The notes beneath the pieces are model-generated. The model ran no database searches. It saw nothing but the letters and a program-made list of their open reading frames with translations, and was not told the DNA's origin. Made by a program: the position numbers and the translations under genes. DNA of 64,000 nt from contig JAJSRW010000016.1 in assembly GCA_022414725.1 (NCBI GenBank), positions 1-64,000 of the forward strand, read 5' to 3'. Source of the DNA: Microglena sp. YARC (Eukaryota > Chlorophyta > Chlorophyceae > Chlamydomonadales > Chlamydomonadaceae). Within the stretch, counting starts at the first letter, position 1. Every line of letters starts with the position of its first letter. Below are positions 43,851 through 55,572 of this stretch, in pieces.

Positions 43851-46800
43851 CCCACTACCCACTACCCTCCACCCACCAACCACCAACCACCAACCACCAA
43901 CCATCAACCACCACAGCCTGCTGTGCCACCACCAACCACCATCGCCAATCACCACCACCAACCACCATCCACCAACCAACCACCAACCACCACCCCACAC
44001 AGGCAGCTGTGCCACCACCAACCACCATCGCCAACCAAGACCAACAACCACCATCCACCAACCACCCACCAACCACCACCTCACACAGGCTGCTGTGTCA
44101 CCACAAACCAACAACACCCACCAACAACACCCACCACCCACCACCACCACCAACACCACCAACCACCACCCCACCAACCACCACAGGCTGCTGTGTCACC
44201 ACCAACCACCACCACCAACAACCAACCACCACACCACCGGCTGCTGTGTCACCACCAACACCACCACCACCACCAACCAACCACACAGGCTGCTGTGTCA
44301 CCACCAACCACCACCACCACCAACCAACACAGGCTGCTGTGTCACCACCAACCACCAACCACCAACCAACACAGGCTGCTGTGTCACCACCAACCACCAC
44401 CACCACCAACCACCACACAGGCTGCTGTGTCACCACCAACCACCACCACCACCAACCAACACAGGCTGCTGTGTCACCACCAACCACCACCACCCACCAA
44501 ACCAACACAGGCTGCTGTGTCACCACCAACCACCACCACCCACCAACCAACACAGGCTGCTGTGTCACCACCAACCACCACCACCACCAACCAACACAGG
44601 CTGCTGTGTCACCACCAACCACCACCACCACCAACCAACACAGGCTGCTGTGTCACCACCAACCACCACCAACCACCAAACCAACACAGGCTGCTGTGTC
44701 ACCACCAACCACCACCACCAACCAACCAACACAGGCTGCTGTGTCACCACCAACCACCACCAACCACCAACCAACACAGGCTGCTGTGTCACCACCAACC
44801 ACCACCAACCACCAACCAACACAGGCTGCTGTGTCACCACCAACCACCACCACCACCAACCAACACAGGCTGCTGTGCACCACCAACCACCACCACCAAC
44901 CACCAACCAACACAGGCTGCTGTGTCACCACCAACCACCACCACCCACAAACCAACACAGGCTGCTGTGTCACCACCAACCACCAACAACCACCAACCAA
45001 CACAGGCTGCTGTGTCACCACCAACCACCACCACCCACCAACCAACACAGGCTGCTGTGTCACCACCAACCACCACCAACCACCAACCAACACAGGCTGC
45101 TGTGTCACCACCAACCACCACCACCCACCAACCAACACACAGGCTGCTGTGTCACCACCAACCACCACCACCCACCCAACACAGGCTGCTGTGTCACCAC
45201 CAACCACCACCACCACCAACCAACACAGGCTGCTGTGTCACCACCAACCACCACCACCCACCAACCAACACAGGCTGCTGTGTCACCACCAACCACCACC
45301 ACCACCACCAACCAACACAGGCTGCTGTGTCACCACCAACCACCACCACCACCACCACCAACAACACAGGCTGCTGTGTCACCACCAACCACCACCACCA
45401 CCACCAACACAGGCTGCTGTGTCACCACCAACCACCACCACCAACCCACCACCACCACACAGGCTGCTGTGTCACCACCAACCACCACCAACCACCAACC
45501 AACACAGGCTGCTGTGTCACCACCAACCACCACCACCACCACCACCAACCACAGGCTGCTGTGTCACCACCAACCAACCACCACCAACCACCCACCAACC
45601 ACACACAGGCTGCTGTGTCACCACCAACCACACCACCACCACCACCACCACACAGGCTGCTGTGTCACCACCAACCACCACCACCACCAACCAACACAGG
45701 CTGCTGTGTCACCACCAACCAACACCACCAACCAACGCCTACCACCCACCACCCCACACAGGCTGCTGTGTCACCACCAACCACCACCACCACAACCAAC
45801 ACAGGCTGCTGTGTCACCACCAACCACCACCAACCACCAACCAACACAGGCTGCTGTGTCACCACCAACCACCACCAACCCACCAACCACCACACAGGCT
45901 GCTGTGTCACCACCAACCACCACCACCACCAACCAACACAGGCTGCTGTGTCACCACCAACCACCACCACCCACCAACCAACACAGGCTGCTGTGTCACC
46001 ACCAACCACCACCACCACCAACCAACACAGGCTGCTGTGTCACCACCAACCACCAACCACCCACCAACCAACACAGGCTGCTGTGTCACCACCAACCACC
46101 ACCACCAACACCCCACCAACACAGGCTGCTGTGTCACCACCAACCACCACACCACCAACCAACACAGGCTGCTGTGTCACCACCAACCACCAACCACCCA
46201 CCAACCAACACAGGCTGCTGTGTCACCACCAACCACCACCAACACCACCAACACAGGCTGCTGTGTCACCACCAACCACCACCACCCACCAACCAACACA
46301 GGCTGCTGTGTCACCACCAACCACCACCACCACCAACCAACACAGGCTGCTGTGTCACCACCAACCACCACCAACCCACCAACCAACACAGGCTGCTGTG
46401 TCACCACCAACCACCACCACCACCACCAACCAACACAGGCTGCTGTGTCACCACCAACCACCAACCACCAACCAACACAGGCTGCTGTGTCACCACCAAC
46501 CACCACCACCCACCAACCAACACAGGCTGCTGTGTCACCACCAACCACCACCACCCACCAACCAACACAGGCTGCTGTGTCACCACCAACCACCACCAAC
46601 CACCAACCAACACAGGCTGCTGTGTCACCACCAACCACCACCACCCACCAACCAACACAGGCTGCTGTGTCACCACCAACCACCACCACCACCACCCACC
46701 AACACAGGCTGCTGTGTCACCACCAACCAACCACCACCACCACCACCACCACACAGGCTGCTGTGTCACCACCAACCACCACCAACCACCAACCACACAG

Positions 46801-49800
46801 GCTGCTGTGTCACCACCAACCACCACCACCACCAACCAACACAGGCTGCTGTGTCACCACCAACCACCACCAACCACCACCAAACCAACACAGGCTGCTG
46901 TGTCACCACCAACCACCACCACCACCCACCAACCAACACAGGCTGCTGTGTCACCACCACCACCACCACCACCCACCAACCAACACAGGCTGCTGTGTCA
47001 CCACCAACCACCACCAACCACCAACCAACACAGGCTGCTGTGTCACCACCAACCACCACACCACCAACCAACACAGGCTGCTGTGTCACCACCAACCACC
47101 ACCAACCACCAACCAACACAGGCTGCTGTGTCACCACCAACCACCACCACCCACCAACCAACACAGGCTGCTGTGTCACCACCAACCACCACCAACCACC
47201 AACCAACACAGGCTGCTGTGTCACCACCAACCACCACCACCCACCAACCAACACAGGCTGCTGTGTCACCACCAACCACCACCCACCAACCAACACAGGC
47301 TTGCTGTGTCACCACCAACACACCCACCAACCAACCAACCACCAACACAGGCTGCTGTGTCACCACCAACCACCAACACCAACCACCAACCACCAACACA
47401 GGCTGCTGTGTCACCACCAACCACCACCCACCACCAACCAACCACAGGCTGCTGTGTCACCACCAACCACCACCAACCACCAACCAACACAGGCTGCTGT
47501 GTCACCACCAACCACCACCACACCCACCAACCAACACAGGCTGCTGTGTCACCACCAACCACCACCAACCCACCAACCAACACAGGCTGCTGTGTCACCA
47601 CCAACCACCACCAACCACCAACCAACACAGGCTGCTGTGTCACCACCAACCACCACCAACCACCAACCAACACAGGCTGCTGTGTCACCACCAACCACCA
47701 CCAACCACCAACCAACACAGGCTGCTGTGTCACCACCAACCACCACCAACCACCAACCAACACAGGCTGCTGTGTCACCACCAACCACCAACCACCCACC
47801 ACAACCAACACAGGCTGCTGTGTCACCACCAACCACCACCACCACCACCAACCAACACAGGCTGCTGTGTCACCACCAACCACCACCAACCACCAACCAA
47901 CCACAGGCTGCTGTGTCACCACCAACCACCAACCAACCACCAACCAACCACAGGCTGCTGTGTCACCACCAACCACCAACCACCAACCAACCAACAACCA
48001 AACCACCACACCACCACCACACAGGCTGCTGTGTCACCACCAACCACCAACACAACACACCACCACCAACCACCAACACAGGCTGCTGTGTCACCACCAA
48101 CCACACCACCAACCACCAACCAACACAGGCTGCTGTGTCACCACCAACCACCACCAACCAACCACAGGCTGCTGTGTCACCACCAACCACCACCAACCAC
48201 CAACCAACACAGGCTGCTGTGTCACCACCAACCACCACCAACCACCAACCAACACAGGCTGCTGTGTCACCACCAACCACCAACCAACCCACCAACCAAC
48301 ACAGGCTGCTGTGTCACCACCAACCACCACCAACCACCAACCAACACAGGCTGCTGTGTCACCACCAACCACCACACCACCAACCAACACAGGCTGCTGT
48401 GTCACCACCAACCACCACCAACCACCAACCAACACAGGCTGCTGTGTCACCACCAACCACCACCAACCACCAACCAACACAGGCTGCTGTGTCACCACCA
48501 ACCACCACCAACCACCAACCAACACAGGCTGCTGTGTCACCACCAACCACCACCAACCACCAACCAACACAGGCTGCTGTGTCACCACCAACCACCACCA
48601 ACCACCAACCAACACAGGCTGCTGTGTCACCACCAACCACCACCAACCACCAACCAACACAGGCTGCTGTGTCACCACCAACCACCACCAACCACCAACC
48701 AACACAGGCTGCTGTGTCACCACCAACCACCACCACCCACCCAACCAACACAGGCTGCTGTGTCACCACCAACCACCAACACCCACCAACCACCAACACA
48801 GGCTGCTGTGTCACCACCAACCACCAACCACCCACCAACCAACACAGGCTGCTGTGTCACCACCAACCACCACCAACCACCAACCAACACAGGCTGCTGT
48901 GTCACCACCAACCACCACCAACCACCAACCAACACAGGCTGCTGTGTCACCACCAACCACCACCAACCACCAACCAACACAGGCTGCTGTGTCACCACCA
49001 ACCACCACCACCCACCAACCAACACAGGCTGCTGTGTCACCACCAACCACCACCAACCACCAACCAACACAGGCTGCTGTGTCACCACCAACCACCACCA
49101 ACCACCAACCAACACAGGCTGCTGTGTCACCACCAACCACCACACCCACCAACCAACACAGGCTGCTGTGTCACCACCAACCACCACCAACCACCAACCA
49201 ACACAGGCTGCTGTGTCACCACCAACCACCACCACCACCAACCAACACAGGCTGCTGTGTCACCACCAACCACCACCACCCACAAACCAACACAGGCTGC
49301 TGTGTCACCACCAACCACCACCACCCACCAACCAACACAGGCTGCTGTGTCACCACCAACCACCACCAACCACCAACCAACACACAGGCTGCTGTGTCAC
49401 CACCAACCACCACCACCACCAACCAACACAGGCTGCTGTGTCACCACCAACCACCACCACCACCAACCAACACAGGCTGCTGTGTCACCACCAACCACCA
49501 ACCCCACCAACCCACACAGGCTGCTGTGTCACCACCAACCACCACCACCACCACCAACCAACACAGGCTGCTGTGTCACCACCAACCAAACCACCCACCA
49601 CACCACCACACAGGCTGCTGTGTCACCACCAACCACCACCACCACCCACCAACCAACACAGGCTGCTGTGTCACCACCAACCACCACCACCACCACCAGG
49701 CTGCTGTGTCACCACCAACCACCACCACCAACCAACACACTGCTGTGTCACCACCAACCACCAGGCTGCTGTGTCACCACCAACCACCACCACCACCACC

Positions 49801-51845
49801 ACCCACACAGGCTGCTGTGTCACCACCAACCACCACACCACCACCACCAACCAACACAGGCTGCTGTGTCACCACCAACCACCACCACCCACCAACCAAC
49901 ACAGGCTGCTGTGTCACCACCAACCACCCACCACCACCACCACCACACAGGCTGCTGTGTCACCACCAACCACCACCACCACCAACACAGGCTGCTGTGT
50001 CACCACCAACCACCACCACCACCACCAACACAGGCTGCTGTGTCACCACCAACCACCACCAACCACCAACCAACACAGGCTGCTGTGTCACCACCAACCA
50101 CCAACCAACCCACCACCAACACAGGCTGCTGTGTCACCACCAACCACCACCAACCCACCACCAACACAGGCTGCTGTGTCACCACCAACCACCAACCACC
50201 ACCAACCAACACAGGCTGCTGTGTCACCACCAACCACCACCACCACCAACCCAACACAGGCTGCTGTGTCACCACCAACCACCACCACCACCAACACCAA
50301 CACAGGCTGCTGTGTCACCACCAACCACCACCCACCAACCAACACAGGCTGCTGTGTCACCACCAACCACCACCAACCACCACCACCACACAGGCTGCTG
50401 TGTCACCACCAACCACCAACACCAACCAACACAGGCTGCTGTGTCACCACCAACCACCCAACCACACCAACCACACAGGCTGCTGTGTCACCACCAACCA
50501 ACACCACCACCACCACACACAGGCTGCTGTGTCACCACCAACCACCACCACCAACCAACCACACAGGCTGCTGTGTCACCACCAACCAAACCACCCCACC
50601 AACACAGGCTGCTGTGTCACCACCAACCACCACCACCACCACCCCCACACAGGCTGCTGTGTCACCACCAACCAACCACCAACCACCACCACCACACAGG
50701 CTGCTGTGTCACCACCAACCACACCAACCACACCAACCACACAGGCTGCTGTGTCACCACCAACCACCACAACCACACCACCCACACAGGCTGCTGTGTC
50801 ACCACCAACCACACCACCACCAACCAACACAGGCTGCTGTGTCACCACCAACCACCAACCACCACCAACACAGGCTGCTGTGTCACCACCAACCACCACC
50901 ACCACCACACAGGCTGCTGTGTCACCACCAACCAACACACCAACCACCCACCACCACCACACAGGCTGCTGTGTCACCACCAACCAACCACCACCACCAC
51001 CAACCAACACCAGGCTGCTGTGTCACCACCAACCACCAACCAACACAGGCTGCTCACCACCACCAACCACAACCACCACCAACCACCAAACCACCACTCA
51101 CCACCACCACCCCACACAGGCTGCTGTGTCACCACCAACCAACACCACCACCAACCAACACTCACCACCCACCACCACACAGGCTGCTGTGTCACCACCA
51201 ACCAACACAACCACCACCACCACCAGGCTGCTGTGTCACCACCAACCAACCACCAACCACCCACCACCCACACACAGGCTGCTGTGTCACCACCAACCAC
51301 CAACCACCACCACCACACCCACACAGGCTGCTGTGTCACCACCAACCAACACCAACCACCACCCCACACAGGCTGCTGTGTCACCACCAACCACACCACC
51401 ACCAACCACCAACCACCACCCCACACAGGCTGCTGTGTCACCACCAACCAACACCACCCCACCAACCAACACACCCACCAACCACCAACCACCACCCCAA
51501 CACAGGCTGCTGTGTCACCACCAACCACACACCACCACCACCACCAACACCACAACCACCAACCACCAACCACCAACCACCAACCACACAGGCTGCTGTG
51601 TCACCACCAACCAACACTCACCACCCACCAACCACCAACACCCCACACCACCAACCACCACCCCACACAGGCTGCTGTGTCACCACCAACCAACACTCAC
51701 CACCCACCAACTAACACCCACCAACCACCAACCACCACCCCACACAGGCTGCTGTGTCACCACCAACCAACACTCACCACCCACCAACCAACACCCACCA
51801 ACCATTAACCAACAACCACCACCCCACACAGGCTGCTGTGTCACC
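43851..51845 (+). repeat. ~45-bp minisatellite with hairpin core, ~170 copies
   Basis: The unit is a nearly invariant core ACACAGGCTGCTGTGTCACC followed by ACCAACC-type spacer of variable length, modal unit 45 bases, range about 30-90. Leftmost copies (43910-44090) have older-looking cores (CCTGCTGTGCC, GGCAGCTGTGCC). The last ~1.3 kb has longer, irregular spacers. The core contains ACACAG and CTGTGT separated by GCTG, a 6-bp stem. The plus strand contains essentially no stop triplets, so all three frames are open for about 7.9 kb. Unit lengths are often not multiples of three and each frame cycles through three unrelated peptides, so I do not call a gene. Confidence 0.97.
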
Positions 51846-52118
51846 TGCAATTCTCTGAGTGAAGTCCAGGCCCAGTTCATCCAGGAGCTTAGAGCCCTAC
51901 CCTTGCACCTAGCTATCAGCAAGCTCTTCTGCAGCCGTGCTCACACCACCGCCGGACGATGCATTTCAACTGACGATCTGGCGGCGGCAGATTACTGGCT
52001 TGGCCTCGCAGATAAGACATGTCTCTTGCTCATGCTGATGATTCTGCGACCTGCCCTCCCCCACGAGTTTCCGCCACCACGGGTCCCTGCTACTACGCTG
52101 CCTGTGCAGGTAGGTCAT
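51846..52118 (+). other. Unique exon-like patch between arrays
   Basis: Directly after the last 45-bp core the sequence becomes non-repetitive and balanced in composition. A plus-strand frame is open through it, with residues such as VQAQFIQELRALPLHLAISK and a CISTDDLAAADYW stretch, ending at CCTGTGCAG followed by GTAGGTC, a good-looking donor site. No start codon or confident acceptor was found and I recognise no family. It may be an exon fragment captured by the arrays, or chance. Its right half (52013-52118) is duplicated at 52380-52485. Confidence 0.3.
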
Positions 52119-52128
52119 TTTTGTGTGT

Positions 52129-52166
<38 letters not shown>

Positions 52167-52185
52167 CGGTACTCCTATTTTGTGT

Positions 52186-52216
<31 letters not shown>

Positions 52217-52255
52217 TAGTCCTACGTTGCCTGTGCAGGTAGGTCATTTTTTTAG

Positions 52256-52295
<40 letters not shown>

Positions 52296-52485
52296 CGTAT
52301 GTATGAATGGATGTGTGTGTATGTACATGTGTGTGTGTATGTGTCTGTGTGTGTGTGTGTGTGTGTCGCTTGGCCCCGCAGATACGACATGTCTCATGCT
52401 CATGCTGATGATTCTGCGACCTGCTCCCCCCACGAGTTTCTACCAGGACAGGTCCCTGCTGCTACGCTGCCTGTGCAGGTAGGTC
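52013..52485 (+). repeat. ~105-bp direct duplication separated by G and TG tracts
   Basis: The segment with ACATGTCTC(T/A)TGCTCATGCTG, ATGATTCTGCGACCTGC, CCACGAGTTTC and GCTACGCTGCCTGTGCAGG is present at 52013-52118 and again at 52380-52485. A shorter trace (GGCATGTCTCCTGTTTATGC) is at 52840. Between the two main copies lie pure G runs at 52129-52166 (38) and 52200-52216 (17) and TG repeats. The tail ACG(C/T)TGCC(T/G)GT(G/A)(C/T)AGGT recurs further at about 52224, 52538, 52598, 52680 and 52769. Confidence 0.85.
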
Positions 52486-52621
52486 ATTTTTTTAGTGTGT
52501 GTTTGTGTTAGTGTGTGGGGGTGGGGGTATTCCTACGCTGCCGGTATAGGTTGGTTAATATATCTATATTTTAGGGGAGGGGGGAGGAAGGGAATCCTAC
52601 GCTGCCCGTTCAGGTAGTTAA

Positions 52622-52672
<51 letters not shown>

Positions 52673-52800
52673 TAGCCCTACGCTGCCTGTGCAGGTAGTC
52701 ATTTGTTTTAGTGTTTGTGGGTGGGTGGGTGTGGGTGTGGGGGTGTGTGGGGGGGGGTAGTCCTGCGCTGCCTGTGCAGGTAGGTCATGAGTTCAAATCC
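52486..52800 (+). repeat. Tandem copies of the CTACGCTGCCTGTGCAGGTAG tail with TG/G tracts
   Basis: Four further copies of the short motif alternate with GT-rich sequence, including an uninterrupted (TG)n of about 48 bases at 52624-52671 and T/G-rich stretches at 52500-52530 and 52710-52760. No gene seen. Confidence 0.8.
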
Positions 52801-52862
52801 ACTTGTAGTTGTGGTCCTTGGTTTCCATGAGAAGCCCATATAAGGCATGTCTCCTGTTTATG

Positions 52863-53045
52863 CTCCTCCTCCTTCTTCTCCTTCTCCTTCTCCTTCTCCT
52901 TCTCCTTCTCCTTCTCCTTCTCCTTCTCCTTCTCCTTCTCCTCTCCTTCTCCTTCTCCTTCTCCTTCTCCTTCTCCTACTTCTACTTCTACTTCTACATC
53001 TACTTCTCCTACTTCTACTTCTACTTTCACTATTCCTACTCCTTC
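52863..53045 (+). repeat. Homopyrimidine CTTCTC tract
   Basis: About 110 bases of uninterrupted CCTTCT-type pyrimidine are followed by CTACTT repeats. The complementary strand is all purine. Mirror symmetry makes triplex (H-DNA) formation possible; that is inference. Leu- or Glu-rich frames here are compositional. Confidence 0.93.
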
Positions 53046-53086
53046 TCCTACTCCTACTTCTGACCCTCCTCTTTCTTTTTCTATGC

Positions 53087-53580
53087 AGTTGGCATGGCCT
53101 AACCCTCAGCATGGGATTGCCTGGACAAAGCTTGTGCGTTTGAGCGCAGGCAGTTTGGTTGAGGAGGAGTTAGGCTTCATGTGGGACCAGCTAGGGCAGT
53201 TGGAGAGGGTAGGAGAGGATGGACTCCCCTGTCCAGAATCCTCTTGACCTCCTCCTTCTGAAGTGGCGTGGCCTGACCTTCAGCACAGGGCATGATGATA
53301 AGGAGGAGGAGAAGGAGGAGGATGATGATGAATTGATGGTGATGATCATGAGTATGATGATGATGATGATGAATTGATGGTGATGATGATGATGATGATG
53401 ATGATGCCATTTTTACTGGTGCCCTACTGGACTCCAAATGTGGCGGAGTCAACTGAAGGGTGACTTCTGAACAGCCCGAACAAAAAAAGGAAAAGAAGAG
53501 AATAAAAACTGCACGGGCAATGCTTGTGTGTGTGATCGCAAGGAGTGTATGTGGTTGAGGAGGAGGTAGGAATTCATTCA
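53087..53580 (+). repeat. Diverged duplication with (GAT)n tracts
   Basis: GGC(A/G)TGGCCT(A/G)ACC(C/T)TCAGCA occurs at about 53091 and 53266. A second segment, GCTTGTG(C/T)GTTTGAGCGCAG with GGTTGAGGAGGAG, occurs at 53127-53180 and, diverged, at 53522-53578. Between them are GGA and GAT tracts (53300-53406). The 53408-53480 segment, with CCTACTGGACTCCA, recurs in an intron at 57863-57960. No gene seen. Confidence 0.7.
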
Positions 53581-53729
53581 GTCGTGTATTTATTTATGTA
53601 TGTGTGTAAGTATTTTTCCATGACCCCCCGAATTTCCAGGATTTGCCAGCATTTGCATCTTGTGTGTTATTGTCTAACATGCAGTACTTGTCTTCCTGTT
53701 GTTTTATAATTTACAAATAAGTACTTTTA
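53581..53729. other. Intergenic, nothing recognised
   Basis: Short AT-rich stretch without open frames, repeats or recognisable signals, lying between the diverged duplication and the TA-flanked inverted-repeat element. Confidence 0.6.
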
Positions 53730-54154
53730 CAGTCCAGGGTTCGCCATATAGGCTAGAAGGACCTGCCCGACCTTGAAAATATGGAGGGCTGTATAAGAAA
53801 CAAGCACTGGTGAAATGAACCCTTACAAATCGAAGTATACACTAAATTAATAGGACGCCTTATTTCGAGGTGTGAGGTTGAGGTGGCCAGTCCGTTTGCT
53901 TGCACTGGGGCCAACCAAGTGCAAGTTTCCTAAGTGCGCCTTCTCTTTCGGCACGGGACTTGGTGTAATCCATTCCTTTGAAGTTTTTTTGTTACAAGAA
54001 GGAATTCGCTTCAAAGAGTGGGTCTGAGTGCGCTAGCCCTAGGCTCAAGGATTGTGATGTGAGCGGCGGCGAAGTCACCAGTTCTCGCACTTGTTCCTTC
54101 ATTGTCTTCGATGCACAACAAGTCCCTTTAGCCTATTTGGCTACCCCTGGACTG
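53730..54154. mobile_element. MITE-like element, TA target site, CAGTCC termini
   Basis: The ends are inverted repeats: CAGTCCAGGG starts at 53730 and its complement ends at 54154. Similarity continues inward for about 36 bases with six mismatches (both arms include ATAGGCTA and GGAC). Both ends are flanked by TA (53728-53729 and 54155-54156). The 425-bp interior has no open frame. CAGT-starting termini and TA duplications are typical of Tc1/mariner elements, so a non-autonomous relative is the likeliest reading; family assignment is inference. Confidence 0.75.
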
Positions 54155-54156
54155 TA

Positions 54157-54421
54157 ACATACATGCATACCATACCAGGTTAGTGTAATTGGCTCCCGGC
54201 GGTAAGCAGTTTTTTTACTGGATAATATGGACTTCCGGCCTCCAGGCTGCTCACCGCCTGCAAGCACTCTTGGCAGAGTGGACATGGATAGTTTTAACAC
54301 TATTACACCGCACTCCTGAGTAGTGAGAATTGGATTGGATTGTTACACGATTTTAAGGGTTTTCAAGTACAGTACTACATCGTACAATACATCATAATAA
54401 TATCGCACAATAATTCTGGGC
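54157..54421. other. Intergenic, nothing recognised
   Basis: Mixed-composition sequence between two small transposon-like elements. No convincing open frame. TACATGCATAC at 54161 recurs near 54820, close to a second CCTATTTGGCTA, which hints at another element end but is too short to call. Confidence 0.5.
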
Positions 54422-54429
54422 CTCGGTAC

Positions 54430-54624
54430 CAAGGTACTTCAAAGCATGCGCTTTTGCGCTTTTGAGCGCTGACTTATTGACCCCCTCTGCGCTTTAAGCG
54501 CAGTTTTTCGCAACTCCCTGTGGGCGCAGCAAGCAATTTTTGCGCTTTTTGCACTACAAAGCGCAGTTTTTTTGTTTTCAAGTGCGCTAAAGCGCTAGCC
54601 AATTTGGCCATTTGAAGTACCCTG
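54430..54624. mobile_element. hAT-like MITE, 8-bp target duplication
   Basis: Termini CAAGGTACTTCAAA (54430) and the complement of CAGGGTACTTCAAA (ending 54624) match at 13 of 14 positions. The element is flanked by the perfect 8-bp direct repeat CTCGGTAC at 54422-54429 and 54625-54632. An 8-bp duplication and CAGGG-type ends are diagnostic features of the hAT superfamily. The 195-bp interior has no coding frame and is packed with alternating GCGCTTT and AAAGCGC motifs that can fold on themselves. It is too small to be autonomous. Confidence 0.85.
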
Positions 54625-54660
54625 CTCGGTACGATATGGAAAACCCTAATGTTTTTTCAT

Positions 54661-54765
54661 CCAACTGATAAGGCCGAATGAGTGTACGGAGTGATATAGC
54701 TGATATAGCTCACAGTGGTAACAGCTGTATCACTCCATACACTCATTCAGCCGTGTCACCAACTA
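54661..54765. repeat. Foldback inverted repeat
   Basis: The arms 54676-54702 (starting GAATGAGTGTA) and 54722-54748 are inverted repeats over 27 bases with two mismatches and a 19-base loop. Weaker pairing extends outward to about 54661 and 54765. It could be a small foldback transposon relic. Confidence 0.8.
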
Positions 54766-55437
54766 ATTAAAAAATGTCACCTACCGTCGTCCAAGTTGAG
54801 CCTATTTGGCTAGCCAGTTACATGCATACAGACGTTGGATTCTCAAGGGACAAGTTCTAAGAGCATGTCGCAAGCGACACAGAAAATCGCTTTAGCAGTC
54901 ACCGGCAGGGAGTTTCGAAAGTAGCTACTCGTAGCCGAATAGAGCTGCAAACATTGAACACTTTTTGCAAAGGTACTTGACCGCTGCGATGCTGATAACC
55001 CTAGTCCTGCGACTATGAGCATAAATTGTGGGTGCGGAGGTGGTTGGAATCGTTCAAACTGGACATCCGTCGGAAAGATAGATAGCGGAGAGAGACTCGG
55101 GGGGATCCTAGGGGGTCCAGAGGGGGGGCTAAAGCGAAAAAGGCAACATTCAAGTTGGATTCTGAAAGGAAGAAGGATTCAGACATTTCTCACGATTGCT
55201 ATCACGTGACACTGGCAAGCATGATAGCCACAGAAAGAATCACTTCATCAGCCTGAGAGCAACAAACTCGTGTGTAAAAGAATGGACCTGGTTTAAAACA
55301 AACCCCCAGGTAAAGTACCCCCCCCCACCCCAGGGAGGAATTATATATTCTATCATGTAATTCCACCCTCTAATATTCTTATACGAAAACTCTTAAAATG
55401 TGAATTCATTCAGTGTTAACACTTGCTAAATTCTAAG
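54766..55437. other. Intergenic, nothing recognised
   Basis: About 0.7 kb of mixed-composition sequence. A 64-codon plus-strand frame at 55015-55209 has no family resemblance and is probably chance. The stretch ends in a run of 19 C (55438-55456). Confidence 0.6.
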
Positions 55438-55572
55438 CCCCCCCCCCCCCCCCCCCGCACGAGGGTAAGGAGAAAGAGGCCATGCCAGAGCCACTCCACT
55501 TCCACCAATGGGTGGACTCCCTCACCCAAGTTGGGGGTGACCGTCCTTAGGTTCCATGGTCGATAATAAAGA

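Noticed and set aside
43851..51845. CRISPR-like pattern of conserved core and variable spacers
   Set aside because: Spacers are low-complexity ACC/AACC strings that differ only by slippage, there are no cas genes, and the DNA is eukaryotic. It is a minisatellite.
43834..52511. Three overlapping plus-strand ORFs of about 2600-2860 codons
   Set aside because: They arise because the 45-bp repeat lacks stop triplets on this strand. The peptide repeat changes frame along each ORF, all three frames are equally open, and there is no domain, codon bias or gene signal.
52789..52800. GAGTTCAAATCC, similar to a tRNA B box (another GTTCGAATC near 60050)
   Set aside because: Flanking bases do not pair into a T stem and no acceptor or anticodon arm can be drawn.
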